A stretch of DNA of 64,000 bases, taken from the NCBI RefSeq assembly GCF_000359745.1, contig NZ_AQHN01000006.1, forward strand, positions 1-64,000. The letters are read 5' to 3'. This stretch comes from Rhizobium freirei PRF 81 (GTDB lineage: Bacteria; Pseudomonadota; Alphaproteobacteria; Rhizobiales; Rhizobiaceae). The notes beneath the pieces were generated by a model. That model was not told the origin of the DNA. It saw only the letters and a list, made by a program, of their open reading frames with translations, and made no database searches. The first letter of the stretch is position 1. Every line of letters starts with the position of its first letter. Positions 1-9,594 of this stretch are shown piece after piece. The position numbers and the translations under genes were made by a program.

Positions 1-44
1 AGAGCGTTTCCAGGGAAAGTGCGCAGCGGTTTTCCGTCCGGAAT
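1..44. repeat. Dispersed rhizobial repeat, copy at window edge
   Basis: The first 44 bases carry the unit AGAGC..TTCC followed by GCGGTTTTCCGTCCGGAA. Related units occur at 33028-33075, 41747-41795 and 61547-61590 in one orientation or the other. The unit is an imperfect palindrome, so the transcript can fold into a hairpin. Such short intergenic palindromic repeats are common in Rhizobium genomes. The left end may be truncated by the window edge. Confidence 0.7.
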
Positions 45-183
45 ACCTGCAGGAAGCCGGCACGATCGCCGCGATCCTGCATCTGATTATGCTCTCGGCC
101 GCCGAAGGAGATTTCGGCGGCTCTTTTGAGCCGGGCAGGGGTGTGCGATTGCTGGCAGGCTGTATTATGAACGCTTCGTCAAG

Positions 184-366
184 CTATCCCGCCCGCAGTG
201 TCGCCATGTCGGTCGGGAATAAGCCAGCCCAGGCCATCACGGCCATGGCTGTGATGACAAGCAGATACCACATGCTGATGTAATCCCCGACCAGCCGTCG
301 GTTCAAAGCGGCAAAGAGAAGAGCGACGCTGAAGGCAAGCCAGAGCAGGTTGCAGACGTGGTTCAT
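184..366 (-). CDS. Small membrane protein, 60 aa, unknown function
   Basis: This 60-residue protein has two hydrophobic stretches (about residues 5-21 and 32-50), so it is probably a two-helix inner-membrane protein. The ATG at 366 is preceded by an AAGGGGAA ribosome-binding site at good spacing, which supports real translation. I recognise no family. It lies on the same strand as the 42-residue membrane protein at 549-677, but 180 bp separate them, so a shared transcript is only possible. A 64-residue reading frame on the opposite strand looks like a shadow. Confidence 0.6.
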   Translation of the reverse strand: MNHVCNLLWLAFSVALLFAALNRRLVGDYISMWYLLVITAMAVMAWAGLFPTDMATLRAG

Positions 367-548
367 TTTGTTGTTCCCCTTATTCGTCTTTCCCTCCCTG
401 CCTCAAAGGTTAACCAGCTGGGCGCGCAAGAGGTAGCGCCCCCAGCGGGAGGGAGGTTTGCACAAAGCGGGGGGCATGGCAGGCGCTCGCCGAAATGAGG
501 GCAGAGGGATCGGATGGAGAGGCGAGAATACGTTCGGGTCAAGTACGC

Positions 549-677
549 TCAGATCATCCAGAAGATCAGCGAGAGAATCACAATGACGGCAAGGATGAAA
601 CCCATCATCCTTCCGAGGCCTTCGTTGACGTTGCCGTCGCCGACGATCAGATCGTACCAGTCGCGTTTGTGGTTCAT
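549..677 (-). CDS. Very small membrane protein, 42 aa
   Basis: Reading the minus strand from ATG 677 to TGA 549 gives a 42-residue protein. The N-terminal half is polar (begins MNHKRDWYDLIVGDGN), and residues about 25-42 form one hydrophobic helix (GFILAVIVILSLIFWMI) that ends the protein. A GAGGGAG ribosome-binding site lies about 5 bases before the ATG. The composition, one C-terminal helix after a charged head, fits a tail-anchored small inner-membrane protein. Function unknown; I infer that it is a real gene from the ribosome-binding site and the clean helix. Confidence 0.6.
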   Translation of the reverse strand: MNHKRDWYDLIVGDGNVNEGLGRMMGFILAVIVILSLIFWMI

Positions 678-919
678 CCGAACTCCCTCAAGGTTTCCCC
701 CATTAGGTCGACCTCTTCTTGCGCAGTCAACAGTCCAATAGAGCTTGAAAGCGGGAAGTGCCGATGGGCCGGCGATGAGCTAGATCGACCAGCATGCCGC
801 TGACTGCTGCCGATCGTGCAGGTCAGCGAAGCGGCTGCCAGCATGTTTCAAACCGGCGCCGAACGCACCTCCGGCAAGCCGGAGCGCACATCATATAGAT
901 CTGCTATGTTTTGAAATGA

Positions 920-941
920 TTGAGAAATCCATGTTTCTCAA
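920..941 (-). terminator. Hairpin downstream of tRNA-Leu
   Basis: An 8-bp perfect inverted repeat (TTGAGAAA/TTTCTCAA, 6-base loop) lies 10 bases beyond the 3' end of the tRNA on the minus strand and is followed by a T-containing stretch (TCATTTC). It is a plausible intrinsic terminator, although the T tract is weak. Confidence 0.45.
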
Positions 942-950
942 GAAAGGAAA

Positions 951-1035
951 TGGTGCCCAGAAGAGGACTCGAACCTCCACGCCTCGCGGCACAGGTACCT
1001 GAAACCTGCGCGTCTACCAATTCCGCCATCTGGGC
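951..1035 (-). tRNA. tRNA-Leu (anticodon CAG)
   Basis: The minus strand folds as an 85-nt type II tRNA. The acceptor strand GCCCAGA pairs with TCTGGGC, CCA is encoded at the 3' end (951-953), the D arm contains GGTAGACGC, the anticodon stem CAGGT/ACCTG encloses the loop TTCAGGT with anticodon CAG, and a long variable arm precedes the T arm GGTTCGAGTCC. The long variable arm and the CAG anticodon identify leucine, reading CUG codons. It is a single gene with its own promoter-like sequence just upstream. Confidence 0.97.
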
Positions 1036-1046
1036 GACGGACACGC

Positions 1047-1074
1047 ATGTAAGGGGGTGGCCGTCCGGTGTCAA
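1047..1074 (-). promoter_or_regulatory. Promoter of tRNA-Leu
   Basis: On the minus strand a consensus -35 TTGACA (1069-1074) is separated by 16 bases from TTACAT (1047-1052), which places initiation a few bases before the tRNA 5' end at 1035. The perfect -35 box and short leader fit a strong housekeeping-sigma tRNA promoter. Confidence 0.65.
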
Positions 1075-1105
1075 CAGGGTTTTTGAAGTTTTCGTGGCAA
1101 TTGTG

Positions 1106-1139
1106 AAAAAAGCGGTTGAAGCCCGGGTCAAACCCGGGC
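1106..1139 (-). terminator. Terminator at the end of the phosphohexomutase gene
   Basis: GCCCGGG/CCCGGGC (7-bp perfect stem, 5-base loop, 1121-1139) straddles the TGA stop of the mutase gene and is followed on the minus strand by a run of six T (1106-1111) after about nine bases. It probably ends the mutase transcript before the tRNA promoter. Confidence 0.5.
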
Positions 1140-2558
1140 GGCAGCCCATGCCCTGATCAGGTCAAGTCCTTGTTCCAGCAGGGCCTTTGCCTCGCTTTCG
1201 CCGGCCGCTTCCACATAGCAGCGCATTTCCGGCGCATTGCCGGAAGGGCGGAAATGAATGATTCGGTTATCCACAAGCGTGACCCTGAGCCCGTCGACGT
1301 CACTCTTCGATGCGACGGCCGCGACGGGCTTGAGGAAATCAGCGAGATTGACGTCAGAGGCGCGCAGATGAGCCATCAGCGCTGCGCTGGTTTCGACCGG
1401 GAAATTCTCCAGGCGGTCCGCGGCAGCAAAAGGCAGGTGGTAGCTACCGGCCACGGCCGAAAGCGGCTTTTTGGCCTTCGCCGCGGCATAGAGCGTCGCC
1501 AGAATCGGCAGGAAGCAGTCGCGCGTCGGCAGCGGCTCGAAGGGCTTGCCCTCGACGGTGAAGCGGCTCGCCGTCAGCGTGCCGCCATTGGCCTCGAAGC
1601 CCATGACATTGGCCTTGCCCGCAGCAACGGCCTCGTCCATGCCGGCGATCACATAGGGCGAGCCGACGCGGGTGCGGGTGACGGCGTAGGAGCCTGCGGC
1701 TTCGATGCCGGAATTGGAGGTGACAGGCGTCACCACCACGGCGGCGCCGAGAAAGTTTGCGGCGATGAGGCCGAGCAGATCGCCGCGTAGCGGCTCGCCG
1801 GTTTCATCCGTGACCAGCGGCCGATCGCCATCGCCATCGGCCGAAACGATGGCGTCCAGCCCATGCTCCGGTGCCCAGCCTTTCATGAGACGTATGGTTT
1901 CGGCCGAGACTGCTTCGGTATCGACCGGAATGAAGCCCTCGGAGCGGCCGAGCGGCACCACGCGGGCGCCGTAATGGGCAAGCACCTGGCCGAAGAGATC
2001 GCGCGCCACGGTGCTGTGCTGGTAGACGCCGACGCTAAGGCCTGTGAGGCTGCCGGCGGGCAGCAGACCCTTGTTGCGCTCCAGGAAGAGCGCCTCTGTC
2101 TCAGCCGTGCGATTTTCGGCGTGGTCAGGCGTTTCGTCGAGAAGAGTATCAACAATCGCGTTTGCCTCGGCGCTGATCGCCAGTTCGTCCTGCTTGTCGA
2201 TCTCGCCATCCGGCCGGTAGAATTTGATGCCGTTGCGATCGGCGGGGATATGCGAGCCGGTGATCATCAGGGAGGCCGCCTTGTGCGTCAGTCCGTAAAG
2301 TGCCAGCGCCGGCGTCGGCAATGTGCCGCAATCGATCGGCGTCAGGCCGGCTCGCTTTAGCGCACCGATGCAGGTAGCCGAGATCGCCGGGCTCGATTCG
2401 CGAAAGTCGCGGCCGACGAGAACGAGATCGCCCGCTTTGGCGCGGCCGCTCTTCAGCAGATGGTTGGCGAAGGCCGTTGCATAGAGAGCGGATGCCCGCC
2501 CGGTAAGGTCGACGGACAGGCCGCGAAGGCCGCTGGTGCCGAATTTCAAGCTGCTCAC
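1128..2558 (-). CDS. Phosphomannomutase / phosphoglucomutase family protein
   Basis: This is a member of the alpha-D-phosphohexomutase superfamily, which interconverts hexose 6-phosphate and hexose 1-phosphate for nucleotide-sugar and surface-glycan synthesis. Visible family elements are the N-terminal LKFGTSGLRG, the phosphoserine loop TGSHIPADRNGIKFY (the active Ser sits in TGSH), the metal-binding loop SADGDGDRPLV, and a C-terminal phosphate-binding segment with RPSGNAPEMR. I chose the GTG at 2558 (476 aa) because a GGGGAG ribosome-binding site lies 7 bases before it; an ATG at 2597 would add 13 residues that look unlike the family. Rhizobial homologues are often called noeK or phosphomannomutase, but the true substrate cannot be read from the sequence. 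Confidence 0.9.
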   Translation of the reverse strand: MSSLKFGTSGLRGLSVDLTGRASALYATAFANHLLKSGRAKAGDLVLVGRDFRESSPAISATCIGALKRAGLTPIDCGTLPTPALALYGLTHKAASLMITGSHIPADRNGIKFYRPDGEIDKQDELAISAEANAIVDTLLDETPDHAENRTAETEALFLERNKGLLPAGSLTGLSVGVYQHSTVARDLFGQVLAHYGARVVPLGRSEGFIPVDTEAVSAETIRLMKGWAPEHGLDAIVSADGDGDRPLVTDETGEPLRGDLLGLIAANFLGAAVVVTPVTSNSGIEAAGSYAVTRTRVGSPYVIAGMDEAVAAGKANVMGFEANGGTLTASRFTVEGKPFEPLPTRDCFLPILATLYAAAKAKKPLSAVAGSYHLPFAAADRLENFPVETSAALMAHLRASDVNLADFLKPVAAVASKSDVDGLRVTLVDNRIIHFRPSGNAPEMRCYVEAAGESEAKALLEQGLDLIRAWAAARV

Positions 2559-2739
2559 AGGCAATCTCCCCGAAATGATTGCGCTGTTATGGAGCAAGCG
2601 CCGGCTATGATCAACTCGTCGTGGGTCGAGGCTTCCAGCTGCGGCAAGACTGGTTTTATCGGTGTCGTGACCCCAAATAAGGTGTAGCGAAGCCGCGGCG
2701 GCGATGTTTGGGTCGCAATATCAGGCAGAGGAGTTTCTC

Positions 2740-3168
2740 ATGGCTGTTTTTCGCAGAGCCACGCTCGGTTGCGCCTTTGGCTTCGCCCTTTCCGCGCAAG
2801 CAGGCCTTGCCGTCGCAGCCTCGGATCCGCCGAGGATCGTCATTTCGCCGCCCAGCACGAATTCCGTCATTTGCGATTCTCGCGGCTGCTTCGGGTTCGG
2901 CGAGCGGCAGTTCTACACCCGGCCCGGCCAGCCGCTTCCCATCACGCCGCCCTACAATGGAGGCGTGAACAATTACGACAGTCCGCGTATCGTGATCCAG
3001 CCGCGCGAAACCTATACGCCGCCGAGAGAGGTTTATCCTTCGCCGGCCCAGCAGCGCACGCGGCATGAGATGTGGTGTGCCGAGCGCTACCGGACGTATA
3101 ATGCTGGCACCAACCTCTATTCGACGATCAATCACGGCTTCAAGGAGTGCCACTCGCCTTTCGATTGA
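2740..3168 (+). CDS. Secreted BA14K-like protein
   Basis: The 142-residue product has an N-terminal signal peptide (about residues 1-26, ending ..AGLAVAA). A proline-rich, basic middle follows, with two DxPRIVI segments. The C-terminal WCAERYRTYNAGTNLY...ECHSPF resembles the BA14K motif (C..RYRSYD..T..Y) found in small secreted rhizobial and Brucella proteins. The ATG at 2740 is chosen because GAGGAG precedes it; a longer form from 2704 would break the signal peptide. Three or four cysteines suggest disulphides in the periplasm. Function is unknown; lectin-like or immunogenic roles are reported for BA14K family members. Confidence 0.75.
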   Translation: MAVFRRATLGCAFGFALSAQAGLAVAASDPPRIVISPPSTNSVICDSRGCFGFGERQFYTRPGQPLPITPPYNGGVNNYDSPRIVIQPRETYTPPREVYPSPAQQRTRHEMWCAERYRTYNAGTNLYSTINHGFKECHSPFD

Positions 3169-3195
3169 CGCTGTGGCGAGCAGACGTTCCGGCGC

Positions 3196-3489
3196 TTAGC
3201 TTTCCAGCGATGCGCGATCGGTATGGCCGAGATCGCGTTCCGGGTCGATGATATCTCTGACCCGCTGCTTCAGCTCCTTCGGTCCGGGAAAGCCGCCGTC
3301 GCGCTTGCGCTCCCACAGCAGCTCGCCATCGATGCGGATTTCGAAGACCCCGCCGGTGCCCGGTATCAGCGCCACTTCGCCGAGACTGTCGGTGAAGGTC
3401 TGCAGCAGCTCCTGCGCCATCCAGCCGGAGCGCAGCAGCCAGTTGCATTGGGTGCAGTAGAGAATGGTGATCCGGGGCTTGTCGCTCAT
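3196..3489 (-). CDS. SelT/SelW/SelH-family (Rdx) thioredoxin-like protein
   Basis: This 97-residue protein has the N-terminal ITILYCTQCNWLLRSGWMAQEL motif region of the selenoprotein W-related family, here with a CxxC redox pair (CTQC) instead of selenocysteine. The rest (GGVFEIRIDGELLWERK and the C-terminal PKELKQRVRDIIDP) matches the small thioredoxin-like fold of the Rdx family. The start at 3489 is preferred because AAGGA lies 7 bases upstream; an ATG at 3516 would add 9 residues. It probably acts as a cytosolic thiol oxidoreductase; the substrate is unknown. Confidence 0.85.
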   Translation of the reverse strand: MSDKPRITILYCTQCNWLLRSGWMAQELLQTFTDSLGEVALIPGTGGVFEIRIDGELLWERKRDGGFPGPKELKQRVRDIIDPERDLGHTDRASLES

Positions 3490-3712
3490 GGTCATGTCCT
3501 TGCTGTTTGATGACATTTATGCTCAAGTTTATCCGCCTGCAAGCCCGAGCAATTTCGCGCAAAACGCTTGGTCGCTTTCCGCGCGCAACAGCGCGAAAGC
3601 AGGCGGCCGGAGCGGTTTAGCGAATCCTTGGAACCTTGCACCCGTCTGACCCCTTGCCTGTTGGCTCCCCACATGCTCATCTCCGGTTGGACTTCAGTTG
3701 GGGATTATCGGA

Positions 3713-4447
3713 ATGCGCGTCGCCATCATCGAGAATATGAAGAACACACCGCTCGGTGCTCTCGGCATCGCGCTCGAAGAGGCTGAGACGCAGATCGAGT
3801 GGTTCCGCCCGTGGAGCGATGGCGCGCTGCCCAAGGATGCGAAGTCCTACGATGCGCTGGTCGTGCTCGGCGGCGAGCAGAGCGCGCGCGACGATGACAC
3901 CCACCCTTATCTGCCCGAGCTGGCGCGGCTGATGCGCCGTTTCGAGGGCGAGGACAAGGCGGTGCTCGGCATCTGCCTCGGCAGCCAGATCCTGGCGCGC
4001 GCCTATGAGGCGGAAAACCTTCTGGGTACAGCCCATGAATTCGGCTGGAAGACCATCGGCCTGACCGACGAAGGCAGGACGGATCCGCTGTTGGCCGATG
4101 TCGGCGCCGAATTCACCATCTTCCAATGGCATTCCGATACGTTTTCTTTGCCGGCGGGCGCCACCCGCCTCGCAGCCAATGGCGTGACGCGCAACCAGGC
4201 CTTCCGCATCGGCCGTGCCACCTATGGCACGCAGTTCCATTTCGAGGCGAACGCCGCCGTGGTTGACCGCTGGCGCGGCGAATTCGAGGAAACGATCGAG
4301 CGCAAGGAACCGGGCTGGCTGGAGAAATATCCGGAGCTCGTTACCCGCCATGCGGCCGCGGCGGAAACGGCCGGCCTTGCCATCGCACGTGCCTGGGTGA
4401 AGACCATAAGGACGCAGGCGGAGCTTCTTCAGGCCGCAGAGGCTTGA
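3713..4447 (+). CDS. Class I glutamine amidotransferase-like protein
   Basis: This is a stand-alone class I glutamine amidotransferase domain of 244 residues. The nucleophile elbow GICLGSQ places the catalytic Cys at residue 88, the VLGGEQSARDDD oxyanion-type strand lies at about 51-62, and the FHFEAN segment supplies the His/Glu pair. No synthetase domain is attached, as in the YfeJ/GuaA-like and gamma-glutamyl hydrolase-type homologues annotated as GMP synthase-like. The ATG at 3713 is used because GGGGA precedes it by 8 bases. It may release ammonia from glutamine or cleave gamma-glutamyl compounds; the partner is not evident nearby. Confidence 0.85.
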   Translation: MRVAIIENMKNTPLGALGIALEEAETQIEWFRPWSDGALPKDAKSYDALVVLGGEQSARDDDTHPYLPELARLMRRFEGEDKAVLGICLGSQILARAYEAENLLGTAHEFGWKTIGLTDEGRTDPLLADVGAEFTIFQWHSDTFSLPAGATRLAANGVTRNQAFRIGRATYGTQFHFEANAAVVDRWRGEFEETIERKEPGWLEKYPELVTRHAAAAETAGLAIARAWVKTIRTQAELLQAAEA

Positions 4448-4542
4448 GAACCGGATAGGCTGCCAAAGAGGCAAAGGCTGGCGGAGCTTGATGGCGAGAT
4501 GCTGCGCGTCGCTGGTCTTGGAACATGAGAGGAGACGTTATC

Positions 4543-4998
4543 ATGAGCACGCTGGAACTACCCTGCGAGGGCAGCTGCCGTTGCGGGCAGGTGCGGCTGA
4601 AGATCAGCGCCAAGCCCTTGCTGACCATGGCCTGCCACTGCACAGGCTGCCAGCGCATGACCGCTGGCCCCTATTCGCTGAGCGCAGCCATCCCCTCCGA
4701 CGGCTTCGAGGTGACGGAGGGCGAGCCCGTCATCGGCGGCCTGCACGGCGATGCCATCCATCACTATTTCTGCCCGCATTGCATGAGCTGGCTGTTCACG
4801 AAGCTGGAAGGCGTTGACTGGTTCGTCAATATCCGCGCCACGATGCTCAACGACGTCAGCTGGTTCACGCCCTTCATGGAAACCTGGACGAGCGAAAAGC
4901 TGCCATGGGTCACCACCCCGGCCAAGCACAGCTATGCCGCGCTGCCGGCGATGGATGAATATGAAGGCTTGATCGGGGAATATATGGCAGGGAATTAA
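4543..4998 (+). CDS. GFA-family zinc protein (CENP-V / glutathione-dependent formaldehyde-activating-like)
   Basis: The 151-residue protein carries the cysteine pattern of the GFA family: CRC at residues 12-14, CHCTGC at 31-36 and CPHC at 77-80, which bind structural and catalytic zinc. The family was named for glutathione-dependent formaldehyde-activating enzyme, but most members are uncharacterised. The start at 4543 follows AGGAGA. It lies 95 bp downstream of the amidotransferase on the same strand and ends two bases before the convergent ccdB stop. Confidence 0.88.
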   Translation: MSTLELPCEGSCRCGQVRLKISAKPLLTMACHCTGCQRMTAGPYSLSAAIPSDGFEVTEGEPVIGGLHGDAIHHYFCPHCMSWLFTKLEGVDWFVNIRATMLNDVSWFTPFMETWTSEKLPWVTTPAKHSYAALPAMDEYEGLIGEYMAGN

Positions 4999-5000
4999 GG

Positions 5001-5300
5001 TTAGAAACCCTGGAAAAGAAAGTCGGTCGCGACGGTAATCCGATCGCCGTGCGAACTCAGATCGGTGATCAACTCCCCGATTTCGATGAGTGGGATTGCT
5101 GCCATGAATTGCGTTGCCATGACGTATGGCTTGCCGTTGATCGTAAACTGCGGATTGAGTCTTGCTATTGGCATCGACACATCCTCTCCAGGAAGCAGTG
5201 GCGCCATCATCCGCGTGCCGAGTCCTGCTAACAAGTCTGACTGAAGATCCAATGCGAGAGCTCGGTTCTGCTTAACGCCATAGACATGGAATCTTGCCAT
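5001..5300 (-). CDS. ccdB: CcdB-family toxin
   Basis: The 99-residue protein starts MARFHVYG and has a DLQSDLL segment and IPLIEIGELITDLSSHGDRI, close to the conserved C-terminal half of CcdB. CcdB proteins poison DNA gyrase by trapping the GyrA cleavage complex. The family C terminus usually ends near a Trp-Gly-Ile involved in gyrase killing; here it ends DFLFQGF, so potency cannot be assumed. The ATG overlaps the stop of ccdA (TAATG), giving translational coupling. Together they form a chromosomal type II toxin-antitoxin module. Confidence 0.9.
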   Translation of the reverse strand: MARFHVYGVKQNRALALDLQSDLLAGLGTRMMAPLLPGEDVSMPIARLNPQFTINGKPYVMATQFMAAIPLIEIGELITDLSSHGDRITVATDFLFQGF

Positions 5301-5530
5301 TAGAACTGCCGATATTTTCCAAATGGCAGACCATGTTTTTCAACATAGGCATTTGCTTGTTCGATTGCCTCGGCATTTTCCAGAAGCCACAGTCGCTCGC
5401 GCTCAGCTTTGATGGCGCGGGTTATGCCATCTTCGGCCGCGCGTGAGATATTGATTTTCAACTCGCGTGCATCTGCAACGAGCTGCTGGTCGAGAGATAA
5501 ATTCGCGGCTTTTCGCGTCGTCTGAGTCAT
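5300..5530 (-). CDS. ccdA: CcdA-family antitoxin
   Basis: This 76-residue acidic/basic protein matches CcdA architecture. An N-terminal ribbon-helix-helix (residues about 5-45, KAANLSLDQQLVADARELKI) should bind the operator, and the flexible C-terminal tail ERERLWLLENAEAIEQANAY resembles the conserved CcdB-binding segment (R.W..EN..AI...N). It is the first gene of the pair and overlaps ccdB by one base. A perfect 14-bp inverted repeat lies just upstream and is the likely autoregulatory site. Confidence 0.92.
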   Translation of the reverse strand: MTQTTRKAANLSLDQQLVADARELKINISRAAEDGITRAIKAERERLWLLENAEAIEQANAYVEKHGLPFGKYRQF

Positions 5531-5540
5531 GAGGCGTTCC

Positions 5541-5575
5541 TCAAATTATGCGCAAACTATATGCGCATAATTTGA
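5541..5575 (-). promoter_or_regulatory. Operator-like palindrome of ccdAB
   Basis: Perfect 14-base arms (TCAAATTATGCGCA at 5541-5554 and its complement at 5562-5575) flank a 7-base centre. On the minus strand the centre overlaps TATAGT, a good -10, with TTAGCA 17 bases further upstream. The palindrome ends 11 bases before the ccdA start. It is therefore positioned to let a CcdA/CcdB complex block its own promoter. It also lies between the lepA stop and ccdA, but no T tract follows, so a terminator is less likely. Confidence 0.7.
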
Positions 5576-5589
5576 CTTTGCTAAGAGCC

Positions 5590-7422
<1,833 letters not shown>

Positions 7423-7593
7423 ATAGCAGCGCCGCCCCGCGCCGCAAAGCGGAAAAGCGGGGTTTTGGCGGCTATCTTCACGTTACGTTAGCCTTTTCCG
7501 ACCCGACGGCGCCGAGTGTCGATGCGCGCTTGATTCTATCATGAGAACGTGTATTTCTCTTATAGTAGAATTTCGAAGCGCGGGACATTGATA

Positions 7594-8166
7594 ATGGCGG
7601 ATGACGATCTGGATCTGGCGATCGGTGTACGCATCAAGGAGCTGCGCATCGCTCGCGGCCTGACGCTGGATGAGCTTGCCAATGCCTCGGCGGTCAGCCG
7701 AGCCATGATCTCGCGCATCGAGCGGGCGGAGGCGAGCCCGACGGCCTCGCTGCTGTCGCGGCTCTGCGCGGCGCTCGGCCTTTCGCTTTCGGCCTTCTTT
7801 GCCGAGGAGGACGAGGAAGTGTCGCCGCTTGCCCGCCGCGAGCAGCAGGCGATCTGGCGGGATCCGGGAACCGGCTATGTCAGACGCGCCGTCTCGCCGC
7901 CGGGGACGGAATCGAAGGTCGATGTCGTCGAGGTCATCTTCCCCGCCGGCGCGCGTGTCATCTTCCCGCCGAATACGGCAAGCGCCGGCATGACCCAGCA
8001 TGTCTGGCTGTTCGAGGGCGAGATGGAGGTGACGCATCGCGACCTCGCCCATCGCCTGATGCCTGGCGATTGTCTCTTCATGGGCGTCGGCGATGGCCAC
8101 GCCTTCCATAATCCCGGCGAGGTGTCGGCGCGCTACAGCGTCATCCTCGATCGCGGCCGTTCATAA
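7594..8166 (+). CDS. XRE-family regulator with C-terminal cupin domain
   Basis: The 190-residue protein joins a helix-turn-helix of the XRE type (residues about 12-67, GLTLDELANASAVSRAMIS) to a cupin sensor domain (about 110-185, FPPNTAS...VWLFEGEMEVTH..MPGDCLFM). This layout is typical of regulators such as PuuR- and SutR-like proteins that sense small metabolites. The ATG at 7594 is preferred over an upstream GTG at 7549. A GNAT gene follows after 19 bp in the same direction, so both probably form an operon under this regulator. The ligand is unknown. Confidence 0.9.
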   Translation: MADDDLDLAIGVRIKELRIARGLTLDELANASAVSRAMISRIERAEASPTASLLSRLCAALGLSLSAFFAEEDEEVSPLARREQQAIWRDPGTGYVRRAVSPPGTESKVDVVEVIFPAGARVIFPPNTASAGMTQHVWLFEGEMEVTHRDLAHRLMPGDCLFMGVGDGHAFHNPGEVSARYSVILDRGRS

Positions 8167-8185
8167 CAATCCCAAGGACCTTTTC

Positions 8186-8707
8186 ATGCCGGACATTCGT
8201 CTTCTCTCCCCTGCCGACGCTCGCGAGATGCTTTCCGAGCTTTGCGCCGTGCTTGCCGATTGCGTCAATGGCGGCGCTTCCGTTGGCTTCATGCAGCCTT
8301 ACGGAACAGCTGACGCCTTGCCTTATTGGCAGGGTGTGGCCGATAGCGTCGAAAGCGGCGCGACATTGCTTTTTGCCGCTGTAATCGAGGGTCGGGTCGT
8401 CGGAACGGTGCAGGTGGGCGTTGCACAGATGCCGAACCAGCCGCATCGCGGCGACCTCAAGAAGCTGCTGGTGCACAGCGCCGCGCGAGGCAAGGGGCTT
8501 GCCCGTCTCTTGATGGCGGCAGCGGAGCGCGAAGCGGCCCGCATCGGCAAGACCTTGCTGGTACTCGATACGGCAACCGGGAGCGATGCGGAAGCGATCT
8601 ATCCGCGCCTCGGCTGGCAGCGCGTCGGCGTCGTGCCGGACTACGCCATGTGGCCCGAGGGCGGCCTTTGCGACACGACCATTTTCTATAAGCGTATCGC
8701 AGCTTGA
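8186..8707 (+). CDS. GNAT-family N-acetyltransferase
   Basis: The 173-residue protein shows the GNAT core: strand-forming LLFAAVIEGRVVGTVQVGV, then the acetyl-CoA pyrophosphate loop RGKGLARLLM, and a C-terminal YPRLGWQRVGVVPDYAMWP segment. It should transfer acetyl groups from acetyl-CoA to an amine of an unknown acceptor. An AAGGA ribosome-binding site precedes ATG 8186, and the gene sits 19 bp after the XRE-cupin regulator. XRE-cupin plus GNAT pairs are common in proteobacteria and often handle amino compounds or antibiotics; that role here is inference. Confidence 0.9.
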   Translation: MPDIRLLSPADAREMLSELCAVLADCVNGGASVGFMQPYGTADALPYWQGVADSVESGATLLFAAVIEGRVVGTVQVGVAQMPNQPHRGDLKKLLVHSAARGKGLARLLMAAAEREAARIGKTLLVLDTATGSDAEAIYPRLGWQRVGVVPDYAMWPEGGLCDTTIFYKRIAA

Positions 8708-8833
8708 GGAGGGTTTGAAAGTCACGGTTGCACAAGTAAATTGTATCTCTGTGATTTCTCTCAATTTATGATATGCATCACGTGACCGTTTTCAGAGCTA
8801 GTGCGATCCATTATGTGGCAGAGTGTTTAGACG

Positions 8834-9355
8834 ATGCGAATGCGAGTACTTGGCATCGTCGTTCTGTCGTTTGTCCTGGCCTATTGCGTCTATCAGGACC
8901 GCGTTGCGAGCTTTTACAGAAAGGCTCTGCCAAGTGTGCTTAAGACAACAAACAACGTTACTTGGGGCAGCGACGCCGGTTGGTCCAATATCATCTTACC
9001 AATCCGGCCGGAGGCATGCGGTGCCGTGGTCTTTCAGCTGACGTTGGATACGGTACAGAAGATCCAAAACCAGGGTATCAAGTTCTTCAGTGAAGCGCGC
9101 CAGGGGAGAGGCAACTCTCGGAACGACAAGTATCGCTACGCTTATACTGAATGGCAACCAACTCCGGTTCCCAGTGAGTGGTTTGGTGATGGCCCTGTGA
9201 CGGGATCAATGTCTTGTGCCGGATTTGGAGCCAGACGGATGCGGATGGTCGAGGATAGTGCCAGTCGCGCCGATGGCTTCTTTACAACTCGCTCGAACGT
9301 TCAACTCATTGTGCTGCCCAACGAACAGATTGCCGTCCTTACCTATTCCGACTGA
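8834..9355 (+). CDS. Hypothetical protein with N-terminal membrane anchor or signal
   Basis: The 173-residue product begins with a hydrophobic stretch (residues about 5-20, VLGIVVLSFVLAYCVY), then a soluble domain of unknown type rich in Trp, Ser and Asn. I recognise no family. The gene looks poorer in G+C than its neighbours and has rarer codons, which fits horizontal acquisition. It converges on, and overlaps by 13 bases, the HAD remnant on the other strand. The 126 bp before it hold AT-rich promoter-like sequence but no motif I can name. Confidence 0.65.
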   Translation: MRMRVLGIVVLSFVLAYCVYQDRVASFYRKALPSVLKTTNNVTWGSDAGWSNIILPIRPEACGAVVFQLTLDTVQKIQNQGIKFFSEARQGRGNSRNDKYRYAYTEWQPTPVPSEWFGDGPVTGSMSCAGFGARRMRMVEDSASRADGFFTTRSNVQLIVLPNEQIAVLTYSD

Positions 9356-9594
9356 CGATGCGAAAATGCAGCAATAGCATCCCGCAATTTGGAGCCCGAG
9401 GTCCACTGCATCGCCTTCCAGCCGAATTGCCGCGCGGCCTCGATATTGGCCTCGACGTCGTCGATGAAGCCGATCTCGCCGGCTGCGAGCCCAATGTGCT
9501 CCGTCGCTAGCCGGAAGAATTCTGCCGCGGGCTTCTGATGGCCGAAGGCGGCAAGGTGAGTGAGCGATGCGCCTCCTTTGGAATTTGTGTGTTT
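9343..9594 (-). pseudogene. HAD-family hydrolase remnant (C-terminal part only)
   Basis: The readable part keeps the end of a haloacid dehalogenase-like hydrolase: the motif III lysine region HQKPAAEFF and motif IV GEIGFIDDVEANIEAARQFGW. The N-terminal catalytic motif DxDxT and the cap are absent. The coding homology ends almost exactly at the border of the MITE-like repeat starting at 9594, and the apparent start codon lies inside the repeat. The gene was therefore probably disrupted by or next to the repeat and then lost its 5' part. A functional product is unlikely. Confidence 0.75.

Noticed and set aside
89..283. 64-residue open frame on the plus strand
   Set aside because: It overlaps the 60-residue membrane protein on the other strand, which has the better ribosome-binding site and hydrophobic pattern.
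3713..4447. Complete GMP synthase
   Set aside because: Only the amidotransferase domain is present; the true guaA with the ATP-pyrophosphatase domain is at 59886-61448.
5541..5575. lepA transcription terminator
   Set aside because: The inverted repeat is strong but lacks a following T tract and overlaps a promoter-like -10, so an operator of ccdAB explains it better.
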